Shown here: in pieces, positions 1 through 9,672 of the stretch | Layout of the letters: the number at the start of each line of letters is the position of its first letter | How positions within the stretch are numbered: the first letter of the stretch is position 1 | Assembly (NCBI GenBank): GCA_963770275.1 | Contig: CAVYPD010000035.1 | Location: forward strand, 310,001-374,000 | Reading direction: 5' to 3' | Origin: Roseiarcus sp963770275 | Lineage (GTDB): Bacteria > Pseudomonadota > Alphaproteobacteria > Rhizobiales > Beijerinckiaceae | Length of the DNA stretch: 64,000 nt | Position numbers and translations under genes: made by a program | The notes under the pieces: model-generated | Database searches by the model: none | Seen by the model: only the letters and a program-made list of their open reading frames with translations | What the model was told of the DNA's origin: nothing

Positions 1-300
1 GAGCGCGATGGCGAGCTCGTTCGCCTCCGCGAGGGCTTCCCAATCTTCCGCCATCGCCGCGCGAAAGCATTCCGCGAACAGGAGGGCGTCGGCGCGCGGG
101 GCGCCGAAGGTCAGGAGATCGACCAACCAACCGCCGAGCGAACGGGCGTCGTGGATGTCGCCGCTCTCCACGGCCCATTCCAATCCTTGCGAATAGGCGA
201 ACGAGCCGACCGGGAAAGCCGGCGACAGCCAGAGCATCAGGGGCAGCAATGCCGCGTCGGCGTCAGATGCGTCTGACGGCGGAAAGCCCGAGATGGTCAC
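1..300 (-). CDS. ureF: Urease accessory protein UreF (N-terminal part, cut by window edge)
   Basis: UreF works with UreD and UreG to insert nickel into apo-urease in the cytoplasm. The minus-strand reading shows the UreF signature SPAFPVGSFAYSQGLEW, followed by a helical stretch (GWLVDLLTFGAPRADALLFAE) typical of the family's N-terminal third. The rest lies beyond base 1. The start is uncertain: the frame is open from a stop near 325, and the first plausible codon is GTG at 300. It follows ureE on the same strand, about 45 bases after the frameshift-corrected ureE stop. The catalytic genes ureC, ureAB and ureD lie on the same strand 38 kb away. Confidence 0.85.
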   Translation of the reverse strand, partial: MTISGFPPSDASDADAALLPLMLWLSPAFPVGSFAYSQGLEWAVESGDIHDARSLGGWLVDLLTFGAPRADALLFAECFRAAMAEDWEALAEANELAIAL

Positions 301-345
301 CGACGCGCAGCCGTCATGGGGAGCTCAGGGCGATCTGCTTCAAGG

Positions 346-935
346 TCATTGGCGATGCCCATGGTCGTGCTGGTGATCTGGATGATGGCAGCCGGCGTGA
401 CCGTGATCGTGGTCGTCGCATGGTCGTGGTCGTGATGATGGTCGTGGTCGTGATGCGCGTGATCATGGCCGTGGTGGTGGGCGTCGGGCGCGCCGCCCTC
501 GGCCTTCACATAGGCGCCGCCTTCGGGATTGAACGGCGCCTCGAGCGCGATCACGCGGGCGCCCAGACCCTCGACCATCGCCTCGATCACCGGATCGCGG
601 CGGATGCGCAGCGCCTTCGGCATTATTTCGGTCGGCAGATGGCGGTTGCCGAAGTGCCAGGCGACGCGGGTCAGGGCCAGCGGGTCGGCGGCCCGGATTT
701 CCGCCAGCGGTTCAGGCTCGGCGACCACTTCGACCACGCGCCCGTCCTCGAGCCGCAACCCGTCGCCGCCGCGCAGCATTGTCGCTTCCGCGAGATCGAG
801 CAGGAATTCGAGCCCGCCGACGCCGGTCATGGTGACGCGCCGGCGATAACGTGCGTCGAAGTCGAGCACGACCGTATCCGCCGGAGCGCCCGACCAATGG
901 CCGGCCGGAACGACTTTGTCAGCCCGCAGCATCAT
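346..935 (-). CDS. ureE: Urease accessory protein UreE, His-rich nickel chaperone (frameshift near 420)
   Basis: UreE delivers nickel to the urease maturation complex. The protein starts at MMLRADKVV (ATG at 935). It contains the AWHFGNRHLPTEI segment that holds the UreE metal-site histidine and ends in a His/Asp repeat tail. Around 420 the tail falls out of frame into ATTTITVTP. The neighbouring frame restores DHDHGHAGCHHPDHQHDHGH and stops at 346-348, so a one-base error is almost certain. An upstream in-frame ATG at 1037 lies inside the RNase P RNA and is not a credible start. The gene begins 60 bases after the 3' end of rnpB and may share its transcript. Confidence 0.88.
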
Positions 936-994
936 TGCACTTTCGTGGAAGAGGGGTCCGATTGCACCGAGTTTGAACGAGAAGCAAAGCAAAC

Positions 995-1400
<406 letters not shown>

Positions 1401-1407
1401 GGAGGAC

Positions 1408-1436
1408 GCATAGGGGGCCGAGGCAAGGGCGGTCAA
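1408..1436 (-). promoter_or_regulatory. Sigma-70 type promoter of rnpB
   Basis: On the minus strand TTGACC (1431-1436) and CTATGC (1408-1413) are separated by 17 bases. The -10 box ends about 7 bases before the 5' end of RNase P RNA as defined by its P1 helix. Spacing and position both fit a housekeeping promoter. Confidence 0.7.
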
Positions 1437-1633
1437 GCATAAACAAGACTTTCCAAGCCGGAGGCGGGGAACCAATGAGCCTGCTTGTTCATTGAAGCCT
1501 TGCCCGAATTATGGGATTGTGGCGCTCAAGCGGACTGGTGTTGCTTCGGTCGCCTCATTTTTCGGTCTAAGGGTCGAGACGTAACGAAGAGTTTGGGGGT
1601 TCTCGGGATGAGACGGACGGGAGTTTGCATCGC

Positions 1634-1981
1634 ATGAAAAGAATTTTGGCCCTTTCGCTGGCGTTTGCCGCCGCTGTCACCGTCTCGGCCTGCGAGACGC
1701 CCCAGCAGCAGAACGCGCTCGTCGGCGGCGCGCTGGGCGCGGGCACCGGCGCTCTCATTGGTTCGGCGGTGTCGGGCGGCAGCGCGGGCGGCGCGCTCGC
1801 CGGCGCCGCGATCGGCGCCGGCTCAGGCGCGCTGATCGGCTCGGCCGCGACGCCGTCCGGCTATTATGGCGGGTATGGCGGGCCTCCGCCCGGTGGTTAC
1901 TATGGCGGACCGCCGCCGCGCCGTTGCGCGCAATGGGCTTATGATTACAATGGCAACCGGGTCTGCACAGCGTTCTATTGA
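1634..1981 (+). CDS. Glycine-zipper lipoprotein, copy 1 of 3
   Basis: Small predicted lipoprotein of 115 residues. A Lys/Arg start (MKRIL) and hydrophobic core lead to the lipobox VSAC, predicting a lipidated Cys near residue 20. A glycine zipper follows (GALGAGTGALIGSAVSGG, then a second GAGSGALIGSA turn), of the kind seen in the 17 kDa surface antigen / YMGG family of outer-membrane-associated lipoproteins. The C-terminus has a Gly/Tyr/Pro linker and the motif RCAQWAYDYNGNRVCTAFY, whose two Cys may form a disulfide. It is the first of three tandem paralogues and the only one with the Gly/Tyr/Pro linker. Exact function unknown; envelope stabilisation is an inference. Confidence 0.85.
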   Translation: MKRILALSLAFAAAVTVSACETPQQQNALVGGALGAGTGALIGSAVSGGSAGGALAGAAIGAGSGALIGSAATPSGYYGGYGGPPPGGYYGGPPPRRCAQWAYDYNGNRVCTAFY

Positions 1982-1996
1982 GGCAAAAGGGGAAAC

Positions 1997-2290
1997 ATGA
2001 AAAAAACTCTCGCTCTGGCGCTGGGCTTGGTCGGCGCCCTTTCGCTTTCGGCCTGCCAGACGCAACAGCAGCAGACCGGCACGCTTGCCGGCGGCGCGAT
2101 CGGCGCGGGCACGGGCGCGCTGATCGGATCGGCGGTTTCCGGCGGCAGCGCGGGCGGCGCCATCGCTGGGGGCTTGATTGGCGCGGGAACCGGCGCTTTA
2201 GTTGGAAACGCCGTGACCGCTCCCAGCGGGCGTTGCGCGCAGTTTGGCTACGATTATAACGGCAACCGAGTCTGCACCGCTTTCTATTGA
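1997..2290 (+). CDS. Glycine-zipper lipoprotein, copy 2 of 3
   Basis: Predicted lipoprotein of 97 residues, 15 bases after copy 1, with ribosome-binding sequence AAAGGGGAAAC before ATG. It has a signal peptide with lipobox LSAC, a Gln-rich spacer (QTQQQQTG) and the glycine zipper GAIGAGTGALIGSAVSGG repeated once. The C-terminal RCAQFGYDYNGNRVCTAFY is nearly identical to that of copy 1. Close nucleotide and protein similarity shows recent tandem duplication. Role unknown, presumably the same as copy 1. Confidence 0.86.
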   Translation: MKKTLALALGLVGALSLSACQTQQQQTGTLAGGAIGAGTGALIGSAVSGGSAGGAIAGGLIGAGTGALVGNAVTAPSGRCAQFGYDYNGNRVCTAFY

Positions 2291-2308
2291 ACCCAAAAGG
2301 GGGGAAAC

Positions 2309-2605
2309 ATGAAAAAAACTCTGACCGCATTGGCGCTCGTCGGCGCTCTGTCTGTTTCGGGCTGCTACACGCCCCAACAACAACAGGGCACGCTGGTCGG
2401 CGGCGCGCTCGGCGCCGGCGGCGGCGCGCTGATCGGCTCGGCGCTCACCGGCGGCAGCGCCGGCGGCGCGATTGCCGGCGGCCTTATCGGCGCGGGCACG
2501 GGCGCGCTGATCGGCAACTCCGTCACGGCGCCTCGCTATCACGGGCGCTGCGCGCGATGGGGCTGGGACGGCTACGGCCACCGCGTCTGCCGCGCCTGGT
2601 ACTGA
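2309..2605 (+). CDS. Glycine-zipper lipoprotein, copy 3 of 3
   Basis: Predicted lipoprotein of 98 residues, 18 bases after copy 2, with a strong ribosome-binding site AAAGGGGGGAAAC. It has a signal peptide with lipobox VSGC, the spacer YTPQQQQG and a glycine zipper with one changed turn (GALGAGGGALIGSALTGG). The C-terminus is the most divergent of the three (RCARWGWDGYGHRVCRAWY) but keeps both Cys. The operon probably ends at the perfect 11-bp hairpin 16 bases downstream. Confidence 0.86.
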   Translation: MKKTLTALALVGALSVSGCYTPQQQQGTLVGGALGAGGGALIGSALTGGSAGGAIAGGLIGAGTGALIGNSVTAPRYHGRCARWGWDGYGHRVCRAWY

Positions 2606-2620
2606 TCGATCCAAGCTTCG

Positions 2621-2650
2621 CGCGCCATGGCTAGTTCTCGCCATGGCGCG
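2621..2650 (+). terminator. Perfect 11-bp hairpin after the lipoprotein operon
   Basis: CGCGCCATGGC (2621-2631) and GCCATGGCGCG (2640-2650) are perfect inverted arms around an 8-base loop, just after the third lipoprotein stop. No U-tract follows, so it could be a transcript-end or RNA-stabilising structure and need not be an intrinsic terminator. Confidence 0.5.
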
Positions 2651-2688
2651 GTCCCTTCACGACCTGCGCGCGGCTGTGGCCGCGGGAC

Positions 2689-3469
2689 ATGACCGACGCG
2701 TCTTTGCCCGGATAGTCCGCTCGTCGCCCGCTTCGTTTCCTCGCCCAACTATGGCGAGCGGCGAGGCTATGGCGGCCCCAATTGCCTTATCCTGCATTAT
2801 ACGGGCATGCCGACAGGCGAGGCCGCGCTGAAGGCGCTGACCGATCCCGCCTGCGAAGTGTCGTCGCATTATCTCGGTTTGGGAAGACGGCTCGATCGAC
2901 CAATTGGTCGCGGAGCGTGACCGCGCCTGGCACGCGGGCAGGGGGTCGTGGAAGGGCGAAACCGACCTGAACTCGGCCTCGATCGGGATCGAGATCGTCA
3001 ATCCCGGCCACGAGGGCGGATCGCCGCCCTTTCCTGACCGCCAGATCGAGGCGACGATCGCGCTCGCGCGAGACATTGCGCACGCTGGGCGATCGCGCCC
3101 GAGCGGGTCCTTGCCCATTCCGACATCGCGCCGGCGCGCAAGCGCGATCCGGGGGAAGTTTTTCCGTGGGCTACGCTCTGGCGGAACGGCGTCGGCCATT
3201 GGACCGAGCCCGCGCCGCTCACCGGTTCGCCGTTATTCGCCCATGAGGAGGAAGGCCCGCCGGTGCGGGCGCTGCAGGCGATGCTGGCCCTCTATGGCTA
3301 TGGGGTCGAGATCACAGGGATCTACGACCGCCAGACCCGGCAGGTGGTCACGGCCTTCCAGCGCCACTTTCGGCCGGCGCGGGTCGACGGCGAGGCCGAC
3401 GCCTCGACCGTCGCGACGCTGAAGGCGCTGATCGACGGGCTTGCGGGCGCGCTGCTTCCATCGACTTGA
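2689..3469 (+). CDS. N-acetylmuramoyl-L-alanine amidase with C-terminal peptidoglycan-binding domain (several frameshifts)
   Basis: Amidase_2 (AmiD/AmpD-like) enzymes cleave the amide bond between muramic acid and the stem peptide. Reading across frames gives MTDASLP, then VSSPNYGERRGYGGPNCLILHYTGMPT, then SSHYLVWEDGSIDQLVAE, then AWHAGRGSWKGETDLNSASIGIEIVNPG: the zinc-ligand His region and the typical amidase body. The last 69 residues (from 3263: RALQAMLALYGYGVEITG, then TAFQRHFRP) form a PG_binding_1 domain. At least three single-base shifts interrupt it (near 2707, 2880, and between 3080 and 3263). Similar shifts hit essential genes in this window, so I treat them as sequence errors. Not obviously in an operon. 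Confidence 0.78.
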
Positions 3470-3528
3470 TTCGCTTTCGATATATTATACTGTATTAGTT
3501 TGTGATTATAGCGAGCAGTCGATCCGTT

Positions 3529-3641
3529 TGGATTTCCTTGGTTTGTCCCGCTTTCGCTGCCAAAACCTCAGACTCGTACGTGTTGGATTATCTTGGATTT
3601 CCTTGGATTCTCTCGTCCGAATCGAGCCTTTTCAATGGGTT
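3529..3641 (+). repeat. Dispersed repeat, divergent copy (conserved core plus TTGGATT iterations)
   Basis: The 380-base gap between the amidase and the RND pump has no gene. It holds iterated TTGGATT units (TTGGATTTCCTTGG at 3529-3542, and four more TTGG units at 3583-3610). Then comes a core at 3617-3641, CCGAATCGAGCCTTTTCAAT followed by GGGTT. That core is nearly identical to cores at 36677-36701 (plus) and 23185-23207 (minus). The upstream iterations here differ from those at the other two copies. Confidence 0.6.
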
Positions 3642-3847
3642 ACGCTGGATAAACGTAGAAAATATTTTCTTGAGGCTTTTGCCGCTCGCCTCCCCAGACA
3701 GGGCCCACGGTCATAAGGAAGAGCAGATTGTTCATCGAGCGAGCCTAGCTCAATTTCTGATTTCCTGCAATCAATTGTCGTCGGCGCCCGCTCTTAAACC
3801 TCATGGACCCAAAGGCGGCTTGCTCCGGACAGCGGCCGCGCGATCCC

Positions 3848-6800
3848 TCAGCCGACCTCGACCTCCTCCTTGAGATGCCCGAGCGCCTTCTCTTTCGCCA
3901 TCAGCGCCGCGTGGTCGCGCGCGAGGAACGTGTAGACCGCGGGGGTGACGAACAGGGTGAACAGCGTGCCGATCGCCATGCCGAAGAAAATGGTGACGCC
4001 GATGTTGAAGCGCGAGACCGCGCCGGCGCCGGTGGCGAAGATGAGCGGCGCCATGCCGACCACCATCGCCGCGGTTGTCATCAGGATCGGCCGTAAGCGC
4101 ACCGCCGCCGCTTCCTCGATTGCGCTGCGTCGCGAGTGGCCGCGGGTCTCCTGCAGCCGGTTGGCGAAATCGACCATCAGGATGCCGTGCTTGGAGATGA
4201 GGCCGATCAGCGTGACAAGGCCGATCTGGGAATAGATGTTGATGCTCGCAAAGCCGAGCACGCCCCCGATGTTGAGCGGCAAAAGGGCGCCGAACAAAGC
4301 CGTCGGCAAGGCGATGAGAATGATGAGCGGATCGCGGAAGCTCTCATATTGCGCCGCCAGCACCAGGTAGATGACGATGAGCGCGAACACGAACACATAG
4401 ACGAGCGCGTTGCCCTCCTGCTCGTACTGGCGGGAATCGCCTTGGAAGTCATAGGTGTAGCCTTCCGGGAAAATCTCTTTCGATTTCGCGGTCAGGAAAT
4501 CGAGCGCGTCTCCGAGCGTGTGGCCGGGGAAAGGCACGCCCGACAGCGTGGCGGAATTGAGCTGCTGGAAGCTGGTCAGCGCGTTGGGCTGCACCTTTTC
4601 CGAGACAGTCGCCACCGCCGATAGCGGGACAAGCTCGCCGTTTCTGGTGCGCACCTGATAGCGGGTCAGCCAGTCGGGATCGAAGCGGAACTCGCGCGGC
4701 GCCTGCGGTATGACCTGATAGCTGCGGCCGTAAAGGCTGAACAGATTGACGTAGTTGCCGCCAAGCATGGTCGCCAGCGCCGTGCCGACATCGGACATGT
4801 TGACGCCGATGCGGTTGGCCTTGTCGGCGTCGACCTTGAACTCGAGTTGCGGCGTGTCGAACTTGAGGTCGACGTCAGTGAACAGGAAGAGGCCGCTCTC
4901 GCGCGCGGCCTGCTGCATCTTGAGCGCGACGTCGGCGAGCGTCGCATAGTCGCCAGTGGTGCGAATGACGAATTGCATCGGCGCGCCGCCGGTCGAGCCG
5001 GGGAGCGCCGGAGGCGAAAACGCCTGCACCTGCGCCTGCGGAACGGCGAGGAATTTCGGGCTGAGCTCGCCCAGAACCTGCTTCTGGGTCCTGCTCCTCT
5101 CGTCCCAGGGTTTGAGGAGAAAGCCGGCAAAGGCGTTGCGGACGCCGGCCGAGCCGTTGATGGTGAAAACGTGCGAGATTTCTGGCGTCGCGCGCACGCC
5201 GTCGTACAGCCGCTGCGTCGCTTGCTCGGTGTAGTCAAGGTTGCCGATCTGCGGCGTCTTGATCAGCGACAGCAGGATGCCCTGGTCCTCTTCCGGAGCG
5301 AGCTCACGCGGGGTCGTGGCGTACATGACGGCGGTCAAGCGCCAGCACGCCGACCAGGATCAGCATGGTGAGAGCGCGGAAGTTGAGCGAGCTGTGGAGG
5401 CGGCGCTTGTAGGCCCGGCGAAGGCTTAAGAAAGCGCTATCCAGTTTCCGCGCGAACCAGGTTTCGTTCTTCTCGCGGCTGAGCAGTTTCGAGCACATCA
5501 TTGGCGAGAGCGTCAGCGCAATGAAGCCGGAGACGATGACGGCGCCCGCCAGAGTGAAAGCGAATTCGCGAAAGAGAACTCCGGTCACGCCGGAGACAAA
5601 GCCAATCGGCGCGTAAACCGCGGCGAGCGTGATGGTCATGGCGATGATCGGCAGCGCGATCTCGTGAGCGCCCTTGATCGCCGCGTCGAAGGGCGTCATG
5701 CCCTCTTCGATGTGGCGGTGAATGTTCTCCACCACCACAATCGCGTCGTCGACCACGAGGCCGATGCCGAGCACCAGCGCAAGCAGCGTGAGCAGATTGA
5801 TCGAATAGCCGAGCGCCATCAGCGCGATCATCACGCCGATGAGCGAAAGCGGAATGGTGACGATCGGGATGAAGGTCGAGCGCAGATTGCCGAGGAAGAG
5901 GAAAATCACCACGATCACGATCGCCGCCGCTTCGGCGAGCGTCTTGGCGACTTCGTAGATCGAGGCGCGGATGAAGGTGGTCGAATCGTAGGCGATCGTG
6001 GCTCTCAAGCCCGCCGGCAACTGGCTCTGGATGCTCGGCATGATCGCGCGCACGCCGTCGATCACAGTCAGCGGATTGGCTTCGGGCGTGCCATAGATGC
6101 CGACGAACACCGCCTTGAGGCCGTCGAAGACCGACGAGGAATCGACGCTTTGGGGCCCGAGCTCGATTTTCGAGACGTCGCCGAGCCGCACCAGCGCGTC
6201 GCCGTGGGTCGCGATCACCAACTGGCCAAACGCCTTGGCGCTATCGAGAGAGGTCAGCGCGTTGACGCTGATCTGGGTGTAGTCGCCTTTGACCTCGCCG
6301 GCGGCGGTGGTGAAGTTGTTGGCGGCGAGCGCCGCTCGCACGTCGTTCGGGGTCACCCCGAGCGACGCCATGCGGGTCGGGTCGAGCCAGATGCGCATGG
6401 CGAAAGTCTGGCCGCCGAGAATCTGGGCGTTGGCGACGCCGTTCACGGTTTGCAGGAGTGGCTGGACGACACGGGTCAGATAGTCGGTGATCTGGGAGGG
6501 GGTCATCACCTCCGAGTTGAACGACAGGTACATGAGCGCGAAGCCCTGGCCGGTCTGCTTGACCACGACCGGATCGTTGGCGTCGCGCGGCAGAAGCCCT
6601 CGCACCTGATTGACCTTGGACAAGGTGTCGGCCATCGCCCGGTCCGGATTGGCGTCGAGACGCAGATTGAGCGTGATGGTCGAGGTGTTCTGCTGCGAGG
6701 TCGAGACCAGCGTGTCGATACCCTCGGCGCTGGCCACCGCCTGCTCGATCGGGGTCGTGATGAAGCCCTTGATGACGTCGGCGGCGGCGCCGGGGTAGGT

Positions 6801-6950
6801 CGTGGTGATGGTGATCGTGGTGTTCGAGGTCTCGGGGAACTGCCGCACCTGAAGCCGGTAGGCGGACAGTCCGCCGACCAGCAGAATAAGCAGACTGACC
6901 ACGGTCGCCAGCACCGGCCGCCGGATGAAGAGATCGGTGAAGGCGTTCAT
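3848..6950 (-). CDS. RND efflux pump inner-membrane subunit, HAE1 (AcrB/MexB) family (one frameshift near 5320)
   Basis: Proton-driven inner-membrane pump that exports hydrophobic compounds through a tripartite envelope complex. The N-terminal half (548 residues from ATG 6950) has FIRRPVLATVVSLLILLVGG as first membrane helix, the porter-domain signature YPGAAADVIKGFITTPIEQA, and the transmembrane motif GLVVDDAIVVVENIHRH with its proton-relay acids. The C-terminal half (stop at 3848) contains LVLAAQYESFRDPLIILIAL and LISKHGILMVDFANRLQ. The halves join where VGVLAL meets TAVMYATTPRELAPEEDQGI, giving about 1030 residues, the usual family length. It follows the membrane-fusion gene by 10 bases. 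No outer-membrane factor is nearby, so it probably uses a TolC-like protein from elsewhere. Substrate not predictable. Confidence 0.9.
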
Positions 6951-6960
6951 CGGCGATCCG

Positions 6961-8292
6961 TCACGGCCGTGGCGTTTCGGCGGGCGGCGGAAGCGCGGCC
7001 GTTTCGTCGATCGTGACCGGCATATAGGCCTGCAACTTGATCTGCCCGGCGGTCACCACGCGCTCGCCCGCCCTCAAGCCGTCCTCGATCGCAATTCTCT
7101 CGCCGCGCGCCGGACCCACGTGCACGAAGCGTCGCTCGACGATGAGGCCGCTCGCGCCGCCCTTGTCGCTTACACCACCTTGCTCACGCGCATGCGGAGC
7201 GGCCGTAACGACGAAGACGTTGTCGCCGTAGAGACTGTAAACGATCGCGGTGCGGGGCACGGTCAGCACGGAGGCGGGTTCGTCCCGTCGTGACCGTCAG
7301 ATTGGCGAACATGCCGGGCAAAAGCTTGCGGTCCGGGATTGGCGAATACGGCGCGGGCGGTGACGTTGCGCGATTCGGCGCTGACGCGCGCGTCGATCGC
7401 CTCGATCTTGCCCTCGAAACTGCGGCCAGGGATGGCGTCGACGGTCATGCTGGCGACCTGACCGACGGCGAGCGAGCGCAGCGCCTCCTCGGGCACGGGA
7501 AAGTCGGCGTAGATCGGATCAAGCTGCTGCAGCGTCACCAGGCTTGTGCCCACCGCGACATATTGCCCGAGATCGACGTTGCGCAGGCCGAGCCTGCCGG
7601 CGAAGGGCGCTTTGATCGCCTTCTGCGCGATGACGGCGCGCGTGCGCTCGACGGTCGCCGCCGCCGAGTCGCGGGTCGCGAGCGCCGTGTCGACGGTCGA
7701 TTGGGGGGTATTGCCCTGAGCGACAAGCGTCTTCTGACGCGCCAAGCGTCGCATCGGCGTTCTTCAGTTGCGCCAGGCCGTTGGCGAGGTCGGCCTGCTC
7801 GACCGAATTGTCGATATTGATGAGCAGCGCGCCCGCTTCGACGTCTTCGCCCGACTCGAAATGCTTCGCTGTCACCATCCCGGCCTGCTGAGGCGCGATG
7901 AGGACGCCCTGATAGGCGCGCAACGTCCCGATCGCCGTCAGCTCAGGGGGCCATTTCTCGGCTTTCACCGCCTCGGCCGCCACCGCCGTCGGCTTCGGCG
8001 CGAAGGCGGCGCTGATGAATCCTTTGACCATCACGGGCTTGATCGCAAATTGGAAATAGGCGAGGCCCGCGGTCAACGCCGCCAAGAAAGCCAGCGTGAC
8101 AAGGAACACGATCGGTCGGCGAGCGACGAGCGGAAGCCTCGCGATCAGGAGCAGCAACCCCAGGATCGCGCCCCCGACAATGAAGACGAGCGGGGGAACG
8201 GGAGTGTGAATGAGGCCAAGCTGCGCGACCGCGCCGAGCGCGAGCAGCGCCAGGGCGAGCAAGATCAAAAGCCGGTACGTCAGGCGCCGCAT
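6961..8292 (-). CDS. RND pump periplasmic adaptor (membrane fusion protein), two frameshifts, unusual extra N-terminal helices
   Basis: Adaptor linking the RND pump to an outer-membrane channel. Three frames join: N-terminus from ATG 8292, then RLARQKTLVAQGNTPQSTVD, PFAGRLGLRNVDLGQYVAVG and PDRKLLPGMFANL-type barrel sequence, then GLRAGERVVTAGQIKLQAYM at the C-terminus. Breaks are near 7745 and 7265. The lipoyl-like half motifs (LTAIGTLRAYQGVLIAPQQA, VEAGALLINIDN) are clear. Odd: three hydrophobic segments lie in the first 85 residues (RLLILLALALLALGAVA, PLVFIVGGAILGLLLLIA, PIVFLVTLAFLAALTAG). Family members usually have one signal or anchor, so two extra helices are fused on, or the true start is internal. 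Same operon as the pump. Confidence 0.86.
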
Positions 8293-8470
8293 CGCTCCAT
8301 TCCGGTTCGGGCAGGGTTTTGAGGCTGGAGCTTTTGCAACATTTCGCTGAAGATTGATATGTGGTCCACCGCTGAAAAGGAGCCCCGGCGGCCTCTCGCC
8401 AGCGCCCGCGCGCGCCGTTATGCTTGATTTCATGGCCGCAAATGGGCGGCCTGATTCGGGAGATCACGCC

Positions 8471-8716
8471 ATGACCAAGACGTTTGCGCTGGTCGCGCTC
8501 GCGTTCTGCATCGCCGGAGCGCCGGCGCTCGCCTACGCCGATGACGCCTGCATGACACAGGCGACGGACAAAAAGCTCGCCGGCGCCGCCAAGACCAGCT
8601 TCATGACGAAATGCGAAAAGACGTCTTGCGAGGGACAGGCCAATGACAAGAAGCTGCACGGCGCCGCAATGACCTCTTTCGTCAAGAAATGCACCAAGGA
8701 CGCGATGACGATGTAA
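8471..8716 (+). CDS. Small secreted PsiF-repeat protein
   Basis: Exported protein of 81 residues. A signal peptide (TFALVALAFCIAGAPALAYA) precedes two copies of a Lys/Cys repeat: KKLAGAAKTSFMTKCEK and KKLHGAAMTSFVKKCTK. This matches the PsiF repeat first seen in the phosphate-starvation-inducible PsiF of E. coli, whose biochemical role is unknown. Four Cys in the mature part may form disulfides. The start at 8471 is preceded by GGGAG, and an upstream in-frame ATG at 8354 would disrupt the signal peptide. Transcribed divergently from the RND adaptor; no phosphate-related gene is nearby. Confidence 0.82.
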   Translation: MTKTFALVALAFCIAGAPALAYADDACMTQATDKKLAGAAKTSFMTKCEKTSCEGQANDKKLHGAAMTSFVKKCTKDAMTM

Positions 8717-8747
8717 TCTCGGTCCGCCTCGCGCGGCCGATTAACGG

Positions 8748-8784
8748 GATGGGTGGAAAGCCTTCCGCAGGCGTCCATCCCATC
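8748..8784. terminator. Bidirectional hairpin between convergent genes
   Basis: GATGGGTGGA (8748-8757) and TCCATCCCATC (8774-8784) form near-complementary arms with an inner GCCT/AGGC pairing, between the convergent psiF-like gene and the permease gene. The position suggests a shared transcription terminator. No long U-tract is seen on either side. Confidence 0.45.
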
Positions 8785-8793
8785 CTGCAGCAG

Positions 8794-9671
8794 CTATTCC
8801 TTGACCGCTCCGGTCAGGCTCGACACGTAGTACTCGACGAAAAACGAGTACAGGATCACCACTGGCAGCGAGCCGAACAGCGCCGCCGCCATCAGCGAAC
8901 CCCAGTGGTAGACGTCGCCTTCGACGAGTTCCGTGATGGCGCCGACCGGAACCGTCTTGTTCTCCGACGACGAGATGAAGGTCAGCGCGTAAATAAATTC
9001 GTTCCAGGACAGCGTGAAGGCGAAAATGCCGGCTGAGATCAGGCCGGGAACCGCCAGCGGCAGAGTGATCTTCCACAGAATCTGCAGCCGCGTTGCGCCA
9101 TCGATCAGCGCGCATTCCTCAAGCTCGTAGGGGATCGTGCGGAAATAGCCCATCAGCAGCCAGGTGCAGAACGGCACCAGGAAGGTTGGATAGGTCAGGA
9201 TCAGCGCCCAGTCGCTGTCGAACAGGCCAATCTTGAAGATGATCGCAGCGAGCGGGATGAACAGGATGCTGGGCGGCACGAGATAGGCGAGAAAGATGGC
9301 GAGCCCGACATAGCGCGCGCCGGAAAAGCGCAGGCGTTCGATCGCATAGGCCGCGCAGACGCTGCAAAACAAGCGAAATTGCCGTCGCCGCCACCGAAAC
9401 GACCATCGTGTTGATGAGCCAGGACGGATAGCTCGTCTCGAAAAACAGCTTCTCGATGTGTGAGAGCGTCGGGTGGGCGACCCAGAAGGGATTGAAGCGC
9501 GCGTAATCGTAAAGCTCGTCGTCCGGCTTAAAGGTCGTCGTCGTCATCCAGTAGAACGGAAACAGCAAGACGAACAGGAAGACGCCGAGCGGAAGATAGA
9601 GCGTGAACAGCCGCCGCGGCAGTCGCTCGAGATGGTCCAGGCCTTCGGTCGCGTCGCTGCTGACAGCCATC
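8794..9671 (-). CDS. ABC sugar-type permease, MalG family (frameshift near 9370)
   Basis: Inner-membrane permease of a CUT1-type ABC importer. It begins MAVSSDATEGLDHLERLPRR, has a first helix LPLGVFLFVLLFPFYWMTTT and the MalG-typical periplasmic TTFKPDDELYDYARFNPFW. After a frameshift near 9370 it continues AYAIERLRFSGARYVGLAIF. The cytoplasmic EAA loop that docks on the ATPase is ELEECALIDGATRLQILWKI. Corrected length is about 290 residues, normal for the family. ATG 9671 follows the upstream permease stop after one base, so the two are translationally coupled. Last gene of the operon; the expected ATPase does not follow. Confidence 0.88.
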
Positions 9672-9672
9672 G

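Noticed and set aside
2687..3469. Reading broken genes such as the amidase as pseudogenes
   Set aside because: Identical single-base breaks occur in secA, mutM and prmC, so sequencing indels are the better explanation.
3441..3873. Plus-strand open frames through the repeat, with a conserved LFNGL reading shared with 36649
   Set aside because: The shared residues are explained by nucleotide identity of the repeat core; flanks differ and no start signal is present.
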